Below, piece by piece: positions 47,963 to 58,650 of a DNA stretch of 64,000 bases. A program made the translations under genes and the position numbers. The first letter of the stretch is position 1. The number at the start of each line of letters is the position of its first letter. Source of the stretch: Scilla litardierei (lineage: Eukaryota; Streptophyta; Magnoliopsida; Asparagales; Asparagaceae); assembly GCA_030789695.1 (NCBI GenBank), contig CM061142.1, positions 155,778,714 to 155,842,713 on the forward strand. Reading direction: 5' to 3'. The notes under the pieces were generated by a model, which worked only from the letters and a program-made list of their open reading frames with translations, did not search any database and had not been told where the DNA came from.

Positions 47963-48979
47963 GTTGTATCAATGTATATTCCCATGTCTATGAAAGATCA
48001 AATTTAATAAAAGAATAAGTTCTTTTTGACATTGCATATGAGTTTCATGAAAATGTTTATGTACATTTCTTTTAAATCTCAGTTGTTTTTTTTTGTATGT
48101 CGGACAGATTAAGGTTGGCTCTCTCACATGAGCAACCGCCTTTATTTTATCATATGGATAAAATAAAGATGAGACCTGTTTAAAGTCAAAATCATCAGAC
48201 GGATGATTTAGAGTCATGACTTGAACAAAACGGTCGTATGAAAGATCTGCATCATATGGATGCTTACAAAAGATCTAAGAAGATTTTTTGAAATCTTATC
48301 TGTCTTATGTGGGATGTGGGTCCAGGAGATCAATGAGTAGTTAAAGGGACTCAAAGTCAGATATTGTGGTGTCTGACCATCATCCTTACAACATCATTAA
48401 GACATACGCTCACTGGGAAAGGAGTGATGTTGTAATACGTATTCATACTACGTATGCATTTGACCATTGGGTTAGAATAGTAATTGTGTTTACTATTATG
48501 TGAGACCCAAAGACCACATGGGTCTTAACTTCTTACCCTTATGGACTATAATTGGTTCATTTAGATTTGACTGGGTGATCGCTATCTTAGCATGTTGCTT
48601 ATGGACTATGGTAAATTCGGTCCGGCGGGGCATGTTAGAAAAGCGAGTCAAGTCAAGATCGAAAGGATCGCAAGAAGAGGAAGATTAATTTCATATTCAC
48701 ATTTGGACTTTAAAGATTCAAAGCTGGCCAGCCAATTGTAATCCAGATGGGATTCAATTGTTGAATATAAGTTATAAGAAATGTGAAGAAATAATCTAGG
48801 GTAAAGCATGCGTTGATCTACTCAACTTTGCACCTCGAGGAGTGTTTTGTATCTCTAACAAGTGCACAATAGCGGACTCTATGCGCATGACGGTCACACG
48901 GTCTATTTCTCGGTATGATAAATAGAAGAACTAATGGAAAAGATGTTTCCTTACAATCCCCTCAAGTGTGAGTGGGAGA
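47963..48979 (+). other. Copia-B 3' untranslated region and polypurine tract
   Basis: No gene is seen in about 1 kb. Gtgtgagtgggaga at about 48966-48979 directly precedes the 3' LTR and is the polypurine tract. Confidence 0.75.
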
Positions 48980-49500
48980 TGTTGGATATGGACAACATGA
49001 ATACACCCATGAGGGGATGTATGAGGATATACAGACCTCAGATGTCGCGTGCACGAAAGCGTGCACGAAGGGAACCTTTTCACGTGTGAAAAGGACCACT
49101 CGATAAGTGGAAAAAGTCACTTTATAAGTGCATAAAGGCACTTGATAAGTGCATAATGAAGAGGATAAGGAAATGTGCTAATATAGGCTAATAAGCTTAT
49201 ATATGGTTATTTCCTACAATAACTACCCCTAAAGCCTATAAATAGGACCCAAGGGTAAGGCTTTTAAGGCTAATTCTTCATGCCATAAGTTTTGCATAAG
49301 GCAAACTTTTTCCTCTTCTCCCTACCATTTAGTTCTTCTTCTAAAGTTAGATTTAGACGGTGGAAACGCTGCTTCGATCCTCTGTGACGAAGTACTGACC
49401 GTTGTGGTGAATCCGAGGGCAAAGTTCTGAGACTACAGCGCTGCGTATGCTAACGTAAGTTCTCTTTCGATCCTCCATCCTCACGTGATGGGTTCCTACA
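48980..49500 (+). repeat. Copia-B 3' LTR
   Basis: It is 521 bp, from TGTTGGATATGG to GGTTCCTACA, followed by the target duplication AAACT. Confidence 0.96.
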
Positions 49501-50143
49501 AAACTCACTCGGCCGAGTGAAAGTGTGGAAGGCTGTCTGAAAATCTGGGCGCTCGTGTCATTGGCTTCACTCGGCCGAGTGGGATTCTTCACTCGGGCGA
49601 GTGGACTTCTCTACTCGGCTGAGTAGGCCTTCTAATGTTCTCTCCAGAATTCCAGAGAATCGGCTTTGATTTCTTTCAGAAGTCCTGACTCACTCGGGCG
49701 AGTGGCGATCTCTACTAGGCTGAGTGGATGTAACCACTCGGTCGAGTACATTGTGGCTCAAGATCCATTCGTATCAGTTGTACTCGGCCGAATGCGCTTC
49801 TTCACTCGGTCGAGTGGACTGTGTTACTCGGCTGAGTGGCCTGTTTCTGGAGTCAACTCTTCTTCTCCTCGCCTCTTCATAGATTCTATCGATTTCCTTC
49901 TTCTTCCACTCATCTTCCAGTGCCGTTAGCTCCTCGATAGAGCCATGGGCGACGCTCCGGTACATGTGCAAGTCCTTTAAGCTCAATTTTACTTCCGATT
50001 GATCTATATTTCTTGAAATCCGACAAAAGCAAGAAATAGTGAAAAGTAACGCAATATCGTCGAATATTCATGGAAATCGCAATATGAGCAATCGAAATGG
50101 CATGAAAACATGCAGAAAAAAGGTGTAAAATATGGACCGATCA
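49501..50143 (-). repeat. H 3' LTR, proximal part with palindrome array
   Basis: It continues the H LTR beyond Copia-B and ends GGACCGATCA, the complement of an LTR start TGATCGGTCC. Together with 41750-41866 it holds about 13 variants of CACTCGGCCGAGTG. These are upstream of the likely TATA on the minus strand, in U3. Confidence 0.82.
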
Positions 50144-50161
50144 AAATCCCCCAAGCTTGCC
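50144..50161 (-). promoter_or_regulatory. H polypurine tract
   Basis: On the minus strand AAGCTTGGGGGATTT precedes the LTR. Similar AAGCTTGGGGG-type strings recur near 50692, 51664 and 51824. Confidence 0.75.
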
Positions 50162-52122
50162 TCTTACTCGTCCTCGAGGAAGATAAGTAAAGAGACGAAC
50201 TCGGGACATGAATACAAAGGAAATGAAATGAAAATAAAAAGAAAGATAACGAGGTGGAAGGGTCGCTAGATTATTCTCTTAGATCTCAAGCCATAAGCTA
50301 CACATCACGATAACTCAGAAAATATGAATCTCATGCTATAAAGATTTCATATCTTATTTAAACATGGTACTTGCAAGCTTTTAAGAGCCAAGGAAGGGAC
50401 TCCCTAAATTCATGCAATCAACTCATATTCACATCATGAATTTCATAGAATATAATATACAATTCATTGGCGATGCACTTTTCAATCAACAGTTATAAAT
50501 GAAGCATATAAGATACACACCAATCATGCAATAGAGAATAGAATAAGAGTCATGGCTTTCACATATTTATTTCAAATCATGAAAAATCTCCATATCTAAT
50601 ATATTTTGCAAAGTCTAAGCATTATCGAATATTCCCATTCATGCACGTCTCCACTCTAAGGTCATACTCACTCATTTGGTCAAATGAATTCACCCCCAAG
50701 CTTTGCTTGAGGCATCGCATCTAAAGAAATATGATAGTGGAAAATGTGATTTTTTCCTTGGGCTTCCCAAGTATTTTGTGGCTCCAATAATGAGATAGAG
50801 AAATATATATATTTTTCTTTTGGACTTTGTTTCTCATTTTTCTTTTTGGATTTTTGTAGGAGCTATATGATTTGTATTTTTGGATTTTGGCTCCTTTTTA
50901 GCTTTTTGGACTTTTGGAGCTAACTTTTTCTTTTGTAGGGATTTTTGGGAAATAGATGCGATATAAGTAGCCTTAGGAGGTGAACTCAAGTGACATGTAG
51001 AGAATAAAAAGATATATGTGGAGAAAGAAATAATGTAGCACTCGGTTCACTCTAAAATGTGCTTGAACGGTTCAATAAAATAATACTTCAACTAAAACTC
51101 AAATGTAAGCATGGATATTCTCAATCATTTCAATAAATAGTGAAGTCAAGCAATAAAGTTTACAACCATATCAGGCATGCAACAGAAGGTGAAAAAGACA
51201 ATAAAACTGATGCTTCAGATATACTAATGATGCATGAATCTTGGTGCATTTCCAACAAAAGCATACTAAACACTAATCAATACATTTAGCTTCAATTAAT
51301 ATCATGCATTCATATAGAGGAATCATCAAAAGAATATATAAGCAAGCACATGGATAGCAAGACTATGGAGTACTCAAAGTAGCATGGCAAGGAATAATAA
51401 GCATCGTGATGGTTGGTAAAGCAATAAGAGATATCATCATACAAAACTCATCTAGCGGAAGAAGAGAAAGGAAAATAAAGAAAAAAAATAAAAAAATAAA
51501 AGAGATGAAAGAAAAGAAAAACAAGCACACATCATGATGCATGAACACACATAAAAGGAAAATAAGATGGAAAATTCAAAAAGATGATGCAAAATTTTGA
51601 AAAATTCTAAAAAAAACCCTAAAAATAAAGTAAAAGTGCAACTAGATGGCATGGAAATGCACTCCCCCAAGCTTAAACTTCACATTGTCATCAATGTGAT
51701 CATAAAAGGAAAAATATGAGGAACAACGATAAATATGAGGGAGGTGAATGAAAAATGATGAAATGAATGACATGAAATCCTAATGCAACTACATGCAAAT
51801 ACAATGATGCATGAGAGCGCTTTCCTCCAAGCTTATACCAAACAATCCTATTCAAATGACTCGATCAAAAATGTCACGGCTTTGCTAAGCAAGATTGAGT
51901 CAAACGAATAAGAATGTGAGTATTCACTTGAAAGAAATGCTCGATGGGTTGTGAGAAAAAAGGATGTGACACATCAAAATATGAAGAGGGCAATTAATAT
52001 ATAATGGGTTTGGGGTATTAAAATTTTTGTTGTCGTCATATGAGGTGATATTTATTCAAGCAAATCTATACGGTCCTCTCGCTGTCGAGAGGATTCGTGT
52101 TTATTTAAAGCATAAAAACTTT
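50162..52122. other. H non-coding tract
   Basis: Two kilobases of AT-rich sequence without a recognisable frame. Three further AAGCTTGGGGG-like strings on the minus strand are the only pattern noted. Confidence 0.6.
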
Positions 52123-53724
52123 CTACACTACTGGATTGATATCACCTATAGCAAAAGGCGGATCCAGTATCTTTGCCGATGCAGGCAATTGCTCCAACTG
52201 CTCCTTCTGTGGCTCTGCCAGATTCGTGTGTCCATGGACTCCAACAAACTCCAGCAATGCATCCTCCAGTATTTCCACAAGGACTCCACCTGTACCCTGC
52301 AGAGAATAGGATGCATCAGTTCGCTGCAAAAAATTCACCCTCGTAATAAAAGTATCCCAAAGAGGATCGTCTATAGAAATATATGGAATAAATAATGGTG
52401 GACAATACTTCCCTAGAAATAATCCAATGTGCCGTGATAGCTGTCTCCATGGTGTCTTCTCTATGTTGCTCAGGTAAATCTGGATCATAGGTGTGGACCT
52501 CATCAGGATGCTCCTCATCGTCGTCAGACTCATCCCATCGCACCTCTTGATCATATTCATATGCGTCCATGGGTGCTAACTCCTCGCTCTCCTCCTCGTA
52601 TACGTCCCATCGTGCCTCTAGATCATATGTACGTGTATCCTACAAAAGGTGCAATGAGTCGTCAAAATCTGAATCATAGTAAACATTATACACTGGAGAG
52701 AAATCAAAGATAAAGGGCGAAGGAGTAAAGAGATCTCCCAAAAGGGGGGCCAAAAGCCCTGTGGGATAGTCCTCGGCGTCAGTGGAAGGATGAGGTGGCT
52801 GCGGAAGTTCTAATGGAGGAGGGTAGTGCTAGGGATCCTCATGAATGGCTGTGTCCTCGTCCCGATGCACGACCTCCTCGATGATAAGCTCTGGCTCTGT
52901 GTGTAAGGCCTCCTTAAAAGCATGCTCTGGCTCGACACTGTGCTCCTTTGCCTTCTCATCAACTATCAATGTAGGCTCTCTCTGGAATGGTGATGCTGGC
53001 TGCTCAGGTGTGTCAACTTGTGGGGATGTATCATGTGGAGGGGAATGCCCGCAGGCAATCCGAAAATATAGTCTATCCCCCTCAAAACTGACATGGATGT
53101 CCTCCTCAATTGTTCCTGTAGCTGAAATACGGTTCATAACAAAATCTGCAAATCGTAGCTCAAATGCATCACCTGCTGTAATGCTCTCTGAACCGACGAA
53201 CCTTACTGACTCCAAGAGGCCATCCAGTAATCTCTGAAATGCGTCCTCCTCTGGCTGCGCATATGACTCAGTTTCTGCTTCCTTCGTGGCCTCTTCGTCC
53301 ATCCATTCTTTATATGCAATAGTTGTATCGTAGGATGTGGGATCGATGACGGTACATTCTGGCTCTGGTAATATGACCGGTGATGCTTCTTGCCCATAAA
53401 ATGAGGAAGTAGAACTGATATCTTTGGAAATCACTGCAACCTTAAGCATGAGCGCATTCATTTCAAGTTCCCTCTTCACACATTCCAATTGAAGGGCGCC
53501 CTTATCAAGCCTGGCTTGTATTTCAACTTGGTGTGCATGCATCTCATCAAAAAAAATCCTTTGTTTCTCATCAAGCTCGGGCCAGTGCGTTTCCTCAAAA
53601 AAGTATTCTCCCATCTGAGCACTCTGATCATATAGTATTCTTCCATCTGAGCATTCTGATCATAATAGTATTCTCCCATCTGAGCACTCTGATCAAAATC
53701 TGTGGTCCACGTAGTATAATCCAT
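52123..53724 (-). pseudogene. H internal ORF, unknown acidic protein
   Basis: A frame of about 525 codons begins near 53724 (MDYTTWTTDFDQSAQMGEYY). It first encodes three copies of DQ(S/N)AQM-EYYY, one with a one-base loss that shifts the frame near 53630. The main part (53614-52316) is in one frame apart from TAG stops at 52831-52829 and about 52641-52639. It contains a helical segment (ARLDKGALQLECVKRELEMN) and long Glu/Asp/Pro-rich stretches. A shift near 52430 leads to a C-terminus with PPLFIPYISIDDPLWDTF and LQGTGGVLVEILEDALLEFV. No gag, knuckle or pol motif is present. Function unknown. Confidence 0.65.
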
Positions 53725-53892
53725 AGCACCTGATCAACAAAGATAAATACCTGGAGAAAAATATCAGTGGCACAAAAGAATATAGAAATGATAATAATGA
53801 TGGCGGGGGTGAAAAATTCTTTTTGTAAAAAAAAAAAAATTTTCGTAGTCTAATCAACCTAATTGTGACAAATTGGAACCCAACGGGAAACA

Positions 53893-53916
53893 CCTCCCCA
53901 ACAACGGTGCCAAAAA
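53893..53916 (-). promoter_or_regulatory. H primer binding site, tRNA-Asp type
   Basis: On the minus strand TTTTTGGCACCGTTGTTGGG follows the LTR after two bases. It resembles TGGCGCCGTTGCCGGGGA, the site complementary to the 3' end of plant tRNA-Asp used by several Ty3/gypsy lineages, with two differences. Confidence 0.82.
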
Positions 53917-53918
53917 CT

Positions 53919-55059
53919 TGATCGGCCCCGGATATACACCAGGAGAACGATTGTAGTCTTACCGCAAGCGCACGGTCAAGTGGTGAGCGGGTATCGAACA
54001 CGAGGAGGTGGTGTTGGTTTCAATCTATCCTAGGTTGGCTTGACTACGAATGTATTATTGGTGGAGATGGTTATGGAATGATATAATGGAAATGGTGGTG
54101 GATGTCGGTGTCGGTGATAAAGAAGTCGGTCAAATATCGATTCAAATACAATATAATAAAAGTGTCTAGGGCTAGGGAATTCCCGCTACGGATCGTCATT
54201 CATCCTTGTAAATAGTGAATCTCAATATTACTAGACTTGAATTGAGGTGAACTAGTCGTAACTGAATAGAGAACCAAGCTCACACTCTCGCGCTATTGCC
54301 GGTCAATAGCAACCTAGGTTAGGGCCCACTCTCGTGCAAACCCCAACCTAAGCCACTAGCATTAGGATCGACATCATCGTTCAATCGCCCCTCGAGCCCA
54401 CTCTCGTGCAAACTCGAGTCACGATCTAGGTTGTGATAGCTCGTATTCATCCAATCTCTTGCAAACAAATATTTGTATAGATTTATAATAAAAATCCTAG
54501 CTTTGGTACAATCTCTTGCAAACCAAGTCTAGTGGATTTCGATTATAAACCTAAATCGAATATCTAGACCTTCCCATCCATTAGAATCCAATCTCTTGCA
54601 AACCCCAATCGATGGAAATTCCTAGCTATCCGTAATAAATCAATCACAACCTAACCCCTTTAGAAATTCTAGCAATATTTCAATTTATTCATCACAAATC
54701 TGAAATTAGATCCATAGGGTTCATCCCCATGCCCTAGAACATCGATTCTACTCAAGCATAGCAATAACGATGGAGAAATTGATAAAAAACATTGCTTGCA
54801 TATATAAAGATATCAAATCAAAGATTCAAAGAATAAGAACAAAGAAACTTAGCTTTGATGAAGAATTCCAATCCAAATACAAGCTTTTTGATCCAAGATG
54901 GGCCCTAGGGCATGGCCTAACCTCTAAAATAATCCCTAAGAAAACATATGGTTACCCCTTCTAATGATGGCTACAAACCCCTTATATATCCCCCAAAAAA
55001 CCCTAGCAAAAGCCCCTAAAATCGCCCAAAAAATCGTGACCAAACTGCCCCTGCGCAGC
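53919..55059 (-). repeat. H 5' LTR, part
   Basis: It aligns with 40586-41715 until ctgcgcagc, where K begins. A TATA-like GATATATAAGG is on the minus strand near 54980. The rest, including the U3 palindromes, lies right of K, off-window. Confidence 0.88.
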
Positions 55060-58000
55060 TGTCACGCCTCGCTTCCCAAAATGGACGGAGGCGAAGCGTG
55101 ACAAGGCCCGCTTAGGCCAGAGCTGAGAAGCTCGGACCTAATAAGCGTCTGTAGAGGTACCATTTTAAAATATTACAGGTTCTTGCATAATATAGTTCGA
55201 AACAACGGAAAGTACGAAAAGGAAATTGCATTCATTAAATTAGAGATATAATATCCAACAAGCACAAGGTCTAACAAAAGAAGCCTAAGCATGGCAACAA
55301 ACTAGCTAAAAGAAAACTGAAAGTAGTAACCTCTGAAAGTGGCGAATAAAAGGCCCCAAGGTCTGGTCCTCATCAGGCGCGTACTCTGGGTCGACGTCCT
55401 CGTCTCCACGTACTCCAGTAAGTCTGCCTCGTCCACGAACTCTGGCGGAACACCTGACGTACAGCACCAAAAGAAGGAACTGTACGTCAGGTAAGGTCTA
55501 CAAAAAGGGTTAGACCAAACTGCAAGTGTACCGAACTTTTAAACAACGGTTTACTGGTTGATTAACATGCTGAGGTTCTATTTCACAACAGTTTACTGGT
55601 TGGTTAGCATGCTGTGGTTATAACAGAGTAACACAACAGGGAGTAGCGCATCAAGAAAGTAAAACGGGACAGGTAGTAGTCGTAGTGTGTGCTACCAACT
55701 ACGGGACTAACCTACAGGTGTCAAGACAAGACGGGACGTGACGGAAACAAGGCAAGACAAGACAAGTGAGACACAAAAAGGGTTCACGCCTTACGGTTCG
55801 AGGGGGATCAGACCCTCTTGCCGTGCGCACGCTCAAACCAACCCCAAACCCCAAGACAAGACAAGACATGACACCAGTACAAGGGATCACTCGCTCTAGC
55901 TTGGCGAGTGCCCTATTGTCCGCAGGCTGAGAATCAGTACAAGGGATCACTCTCTCTAGCTTGGAGAGTGCCCTATTGCCCGCAGGCTGAGAATCAGTAC
56001 AAGGGATCACTCTCTCTAGCTTGGAGAGTGCCCTATTGCCCTCGGGCTGTGTATCAGTACAAGGGATCACTCTCTCTAGCTTGGAGAGTGCCCTATTGCC
56101 CTCGGGCTGTGTATCAGTACAAGGGATCACTCTCTCTAGCTTGGAGAGTGCCCTATTGCCCGCAGGCTGTGAATCAGTACAAGGGATCACTCGGAGAGTG
56201 CCCTATTGCCCAGCGGGCTGTGCAAGACGGGAAGGGACGTGACAAGACGAGAAGGGTTATTCTAGGGTGTCCACACACACGCACACACATGATAGCCCTA
56301 TGATGTCAAAAGTTGTTGTTGTCGGGCTCAGACTTTGTCGTCAAGTCTGAGCCGTCAGGAGTCGTCCCGGACGCTATCATTTCACGTCCGGTTCTATTTG
56401 TTCACAGTTAACAATTCTAACCAACTAAGGCCTAAGCACGGCCAAAAAGTGCAAGTGGATACACTTGCCTGAAACGGCGAGTGCGTCGTCCTCTCGAAGC
56501 GTCTCGTCCAAGCGTCTCGTCCGCGGAAGTCCGTCTGAAATATCGCCACGGCGACGATGTCATGTCACGTTTTCAGTAAATCCTATTTAGGTTCATTTCT
56601 AGGTTATCGGGACTATCCAAATTGTCACAAGTCACGTTTCGATGTTTCATCAGCCTAGATCGACTTCTACCCTATGTGCACAGAAAAAAGTTCATTCGTC
56701 GATATTCTAGATTTGCACAACGTTTTAAAAGAGCGAAAAGTAAATTTAATTCCAATTTGTCGATTTTAGTTTAGGGTTCGATTCGCTACGGTGGGGGTTT
56801 CTACAAGTTAGGGGAAACCAACCTGAATGATGATTAACCGTGAATCTGGCGTCGGGTCTGGAAACAGTGGCGGTGCTCGTGTCCCCGACTGCGGGTAGCG
56901 CAGTGGAGGTCGTCTCGGGATTCGCCTCAGGATTGTGACGGCTGCGGGTAGCGCAGTGAAACGGCACGTCAACGGGAACGACGTCGGAACCGCCTTGGTC
57001 GCGAGTAGTGCAACGAAGCAGCAACGGATTCGCATCGGTTGTGAGTAGCGCAACACAGAGTGAGTCGTCGGGGTCCAGACGGTAGCAAGGAGGCGTTGTT
57101 AATTATCTGCGTCATTAAATTATAATGTCAAAAGGGAAATAAAACTAAACCCACACACTGGTACCGTCTAACTCCTAAGTTTTACCATTTATAACTTAAC
57201 TACTACAAGATATATAACACGTCTTAAAAGACAAGTTATTCCTATTAACTTAATGATTCTATATAAAATTCTTATGTTAACATTCATGATACTGGTTATA
57301 TAATAACCATATACTAACTAACTGGTTCAATAACATGCTTAACATTGATATGGCGGCTGCCATTATATACCAACCGTATTAGCTAGTAACCTGTTAATAT
57401 TCAGTCATAGCACTCATTGGTATTATAGAGCTACCGGCACAAAAGCTATTTCATGAGAGTATTATAACAACACAAAGAAAAAATATATATAACTACAGAT
57501 TCATATCTAGTAACCCCACATCATCGATTTGCCTACCGCACATGCATGCATGCCCTAATAATAACTATGCTACTTGTATAAACAAATGCAACTCACGTTG
57601 CTCTCTCTAATTCCCGTGTCTGTTGCGGAGGAGGGGAAGGGCCGGTGTGTTGTAGATGGAAGAAGGAGCATGGGCATGGTTGGTTCGGGGCGGCCTGGAG
57701 GAAACACGCGGCAGTGAGGGGTGGCCTTCCGCAGATCCAAGTCGTGAGGGGGAGCATGTGGTCATGGAGCTGCTGGCAGCGAGGAGCAACCGGTATGGGG
57801 CTCTCGGTCGGGGCAGTCGGAGCAGGCATCGGAGAACTGCAGCGCGTCGTCGGGCTTGTCGGCGGTGAGAGAGAGAGAGAGAGCACCAATGGGTCAGGGT
57901 GGCCGCTGCGAGGAGGGGACTGAGGGAGGCGGCGCGCTGTGGAGCAGCGGCACGCGCTCGGACTGCGCGGTGTTGCATGGGGAAGGCGGTCGGCGCGAGG

Positions 58001-58629
58001 GCGAAGGCGGCCGGCCGTGGATGCGAGGGGAGGAGATTTGCGGTGCCTGGGAAAATTTCGCGTGGAGAAAAAAAACGAGGCTGGGGCGGCGCTTAGGAGA
58101 GGGAGCCCTAGGTGGCTGCGATGCGGTTCTAATAGGGCTTGGGGGTTAACACGTGAAGAGAGATAGTGGATCGTGGGTTGGCCGTTAGGATTCGCAGGGT
58201 AAAGGGTTAGGATTCGTTCACAGTTTAGTTTTGTTTCTTTATTAAAAAAACAAGGCATTTGATTTTTCCTAGCAACATGCGTAAACCCAAAAGGAGAAGG
58301 GTTGGTCAAAGTTTTAAAAGAGTAATTAATTAAGCCCACCTTCTTTTGTTTTAAACAAGGGAGAAAATCGTACAGGTTATTATATATTTCAAAAATGTTT
58401 ATTAAAAAAAGGTTATTAGTGATTAATAATGAGTTATTAGCAGGTAGGTCAATCGACGTCCTAAAATTACACGAAAATACCGGGGAGATCGCGCCTCCGA
58501 GAGAATCGTGAATACGTGGTTCAGTTGCGCGTCGGAACTACAGATGTACAATAATAAAACCAAATACGGAAATACGCACACGGATCAACCTACACACAAA
58601 AATACGTACGACCAGAAGTGTCAGTTACA
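55060..58629 (-). repeat. K 3' LTR
   Basis: It is 3570 bp. The segment 55060-57400 aligns closely with 61666-64000. A GC-rich portion (57600-58150) has frames open on both strands; these are not taken as genes. It contains the 60-bp hairpin array. Confidence 0.85.
55875..56224. repeat. 60-bp hairpin array in K 3' LTR
   Basis: Five full 60-bp units plus one shortened unit begin cagtacaagggatcact. Each full unit contains CACTCTC, a nine-base loop and GAGAGTG, flanked by GGG and CCC. The first unit has CACTCGC and GCGAGTG instead. Confidence 0.95.
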
Positions 58630-58650
58630 TTCTACCCACCTTAGAAATGA
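58630..58650 (-). promoter_or_regulatory. K polypurine tract and end of ancestral polyprotein
   Basis: On the minus strand tttctaaggtgggtagaa immediately precedes the LTR. A ccgagggcggaatca block just before it resembles the conserved 3' end of Del/Tekay gag-pol, here without an attached frame. Confidence 0.75.

Larger units (their letters stand above)
41867..49500 (+). mobile_element. Copia-B: Ty1-copia LTR retrotransposon, complete LTR to LTR
   Basis: LTRs at 41867-42387 and 48980-49500 are both 521 bp, TGTTGG to CCTACA. The perfect target duplication AAACT lies at 41862-41866 and 49501-49505. The structure is primer site, GC-rich leader, gag-protease-integrase-RT-RNase H, untranslated region, polypurine tract. 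One single-base deletion and three in-frame stops break the polyprotein. It is the same family as Copia-A but in the opposite orientation, and it is more complete. Confidence 0.96.
40586..55059 (-). mobile_element. Element H: non-autonomous LTR retrotransposon with unknown ORF, hosts Copia-B and K
   Basis: On the minus strand the order is 5' LTR (53919-55059, cut by K), primer site 53893-53916, one broken frame 53724-52123, a 2-kb non-coding tract, polypurine tract and 3' LTR (50143-49501 and 41866-40586, cut by Copia-B). The interior is 3.8 kb. No gag or pol domain is recognised. It inserted into the T tandem array at 40585 (candidate target site GGCCA; the partner is off-window). Confidence 0.87.

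Noticed and set aside
55699..56303. Repeat-containing frames on both strands in the K array
   Set aside because: The 60-bp unit length is a multiple of three, so any open frame stays open. They are present in both LTRs and in opposite strands.
57593..58339. 248-codon minus-strand frame in the K LTR, with long plus-strand frames over the same bases
   Set aside because: It lies inside an LTR, in a GC-rich stretch open in several frames on both strands, with a low-complexity Pro/Ser/Arg-rich product and no domain.
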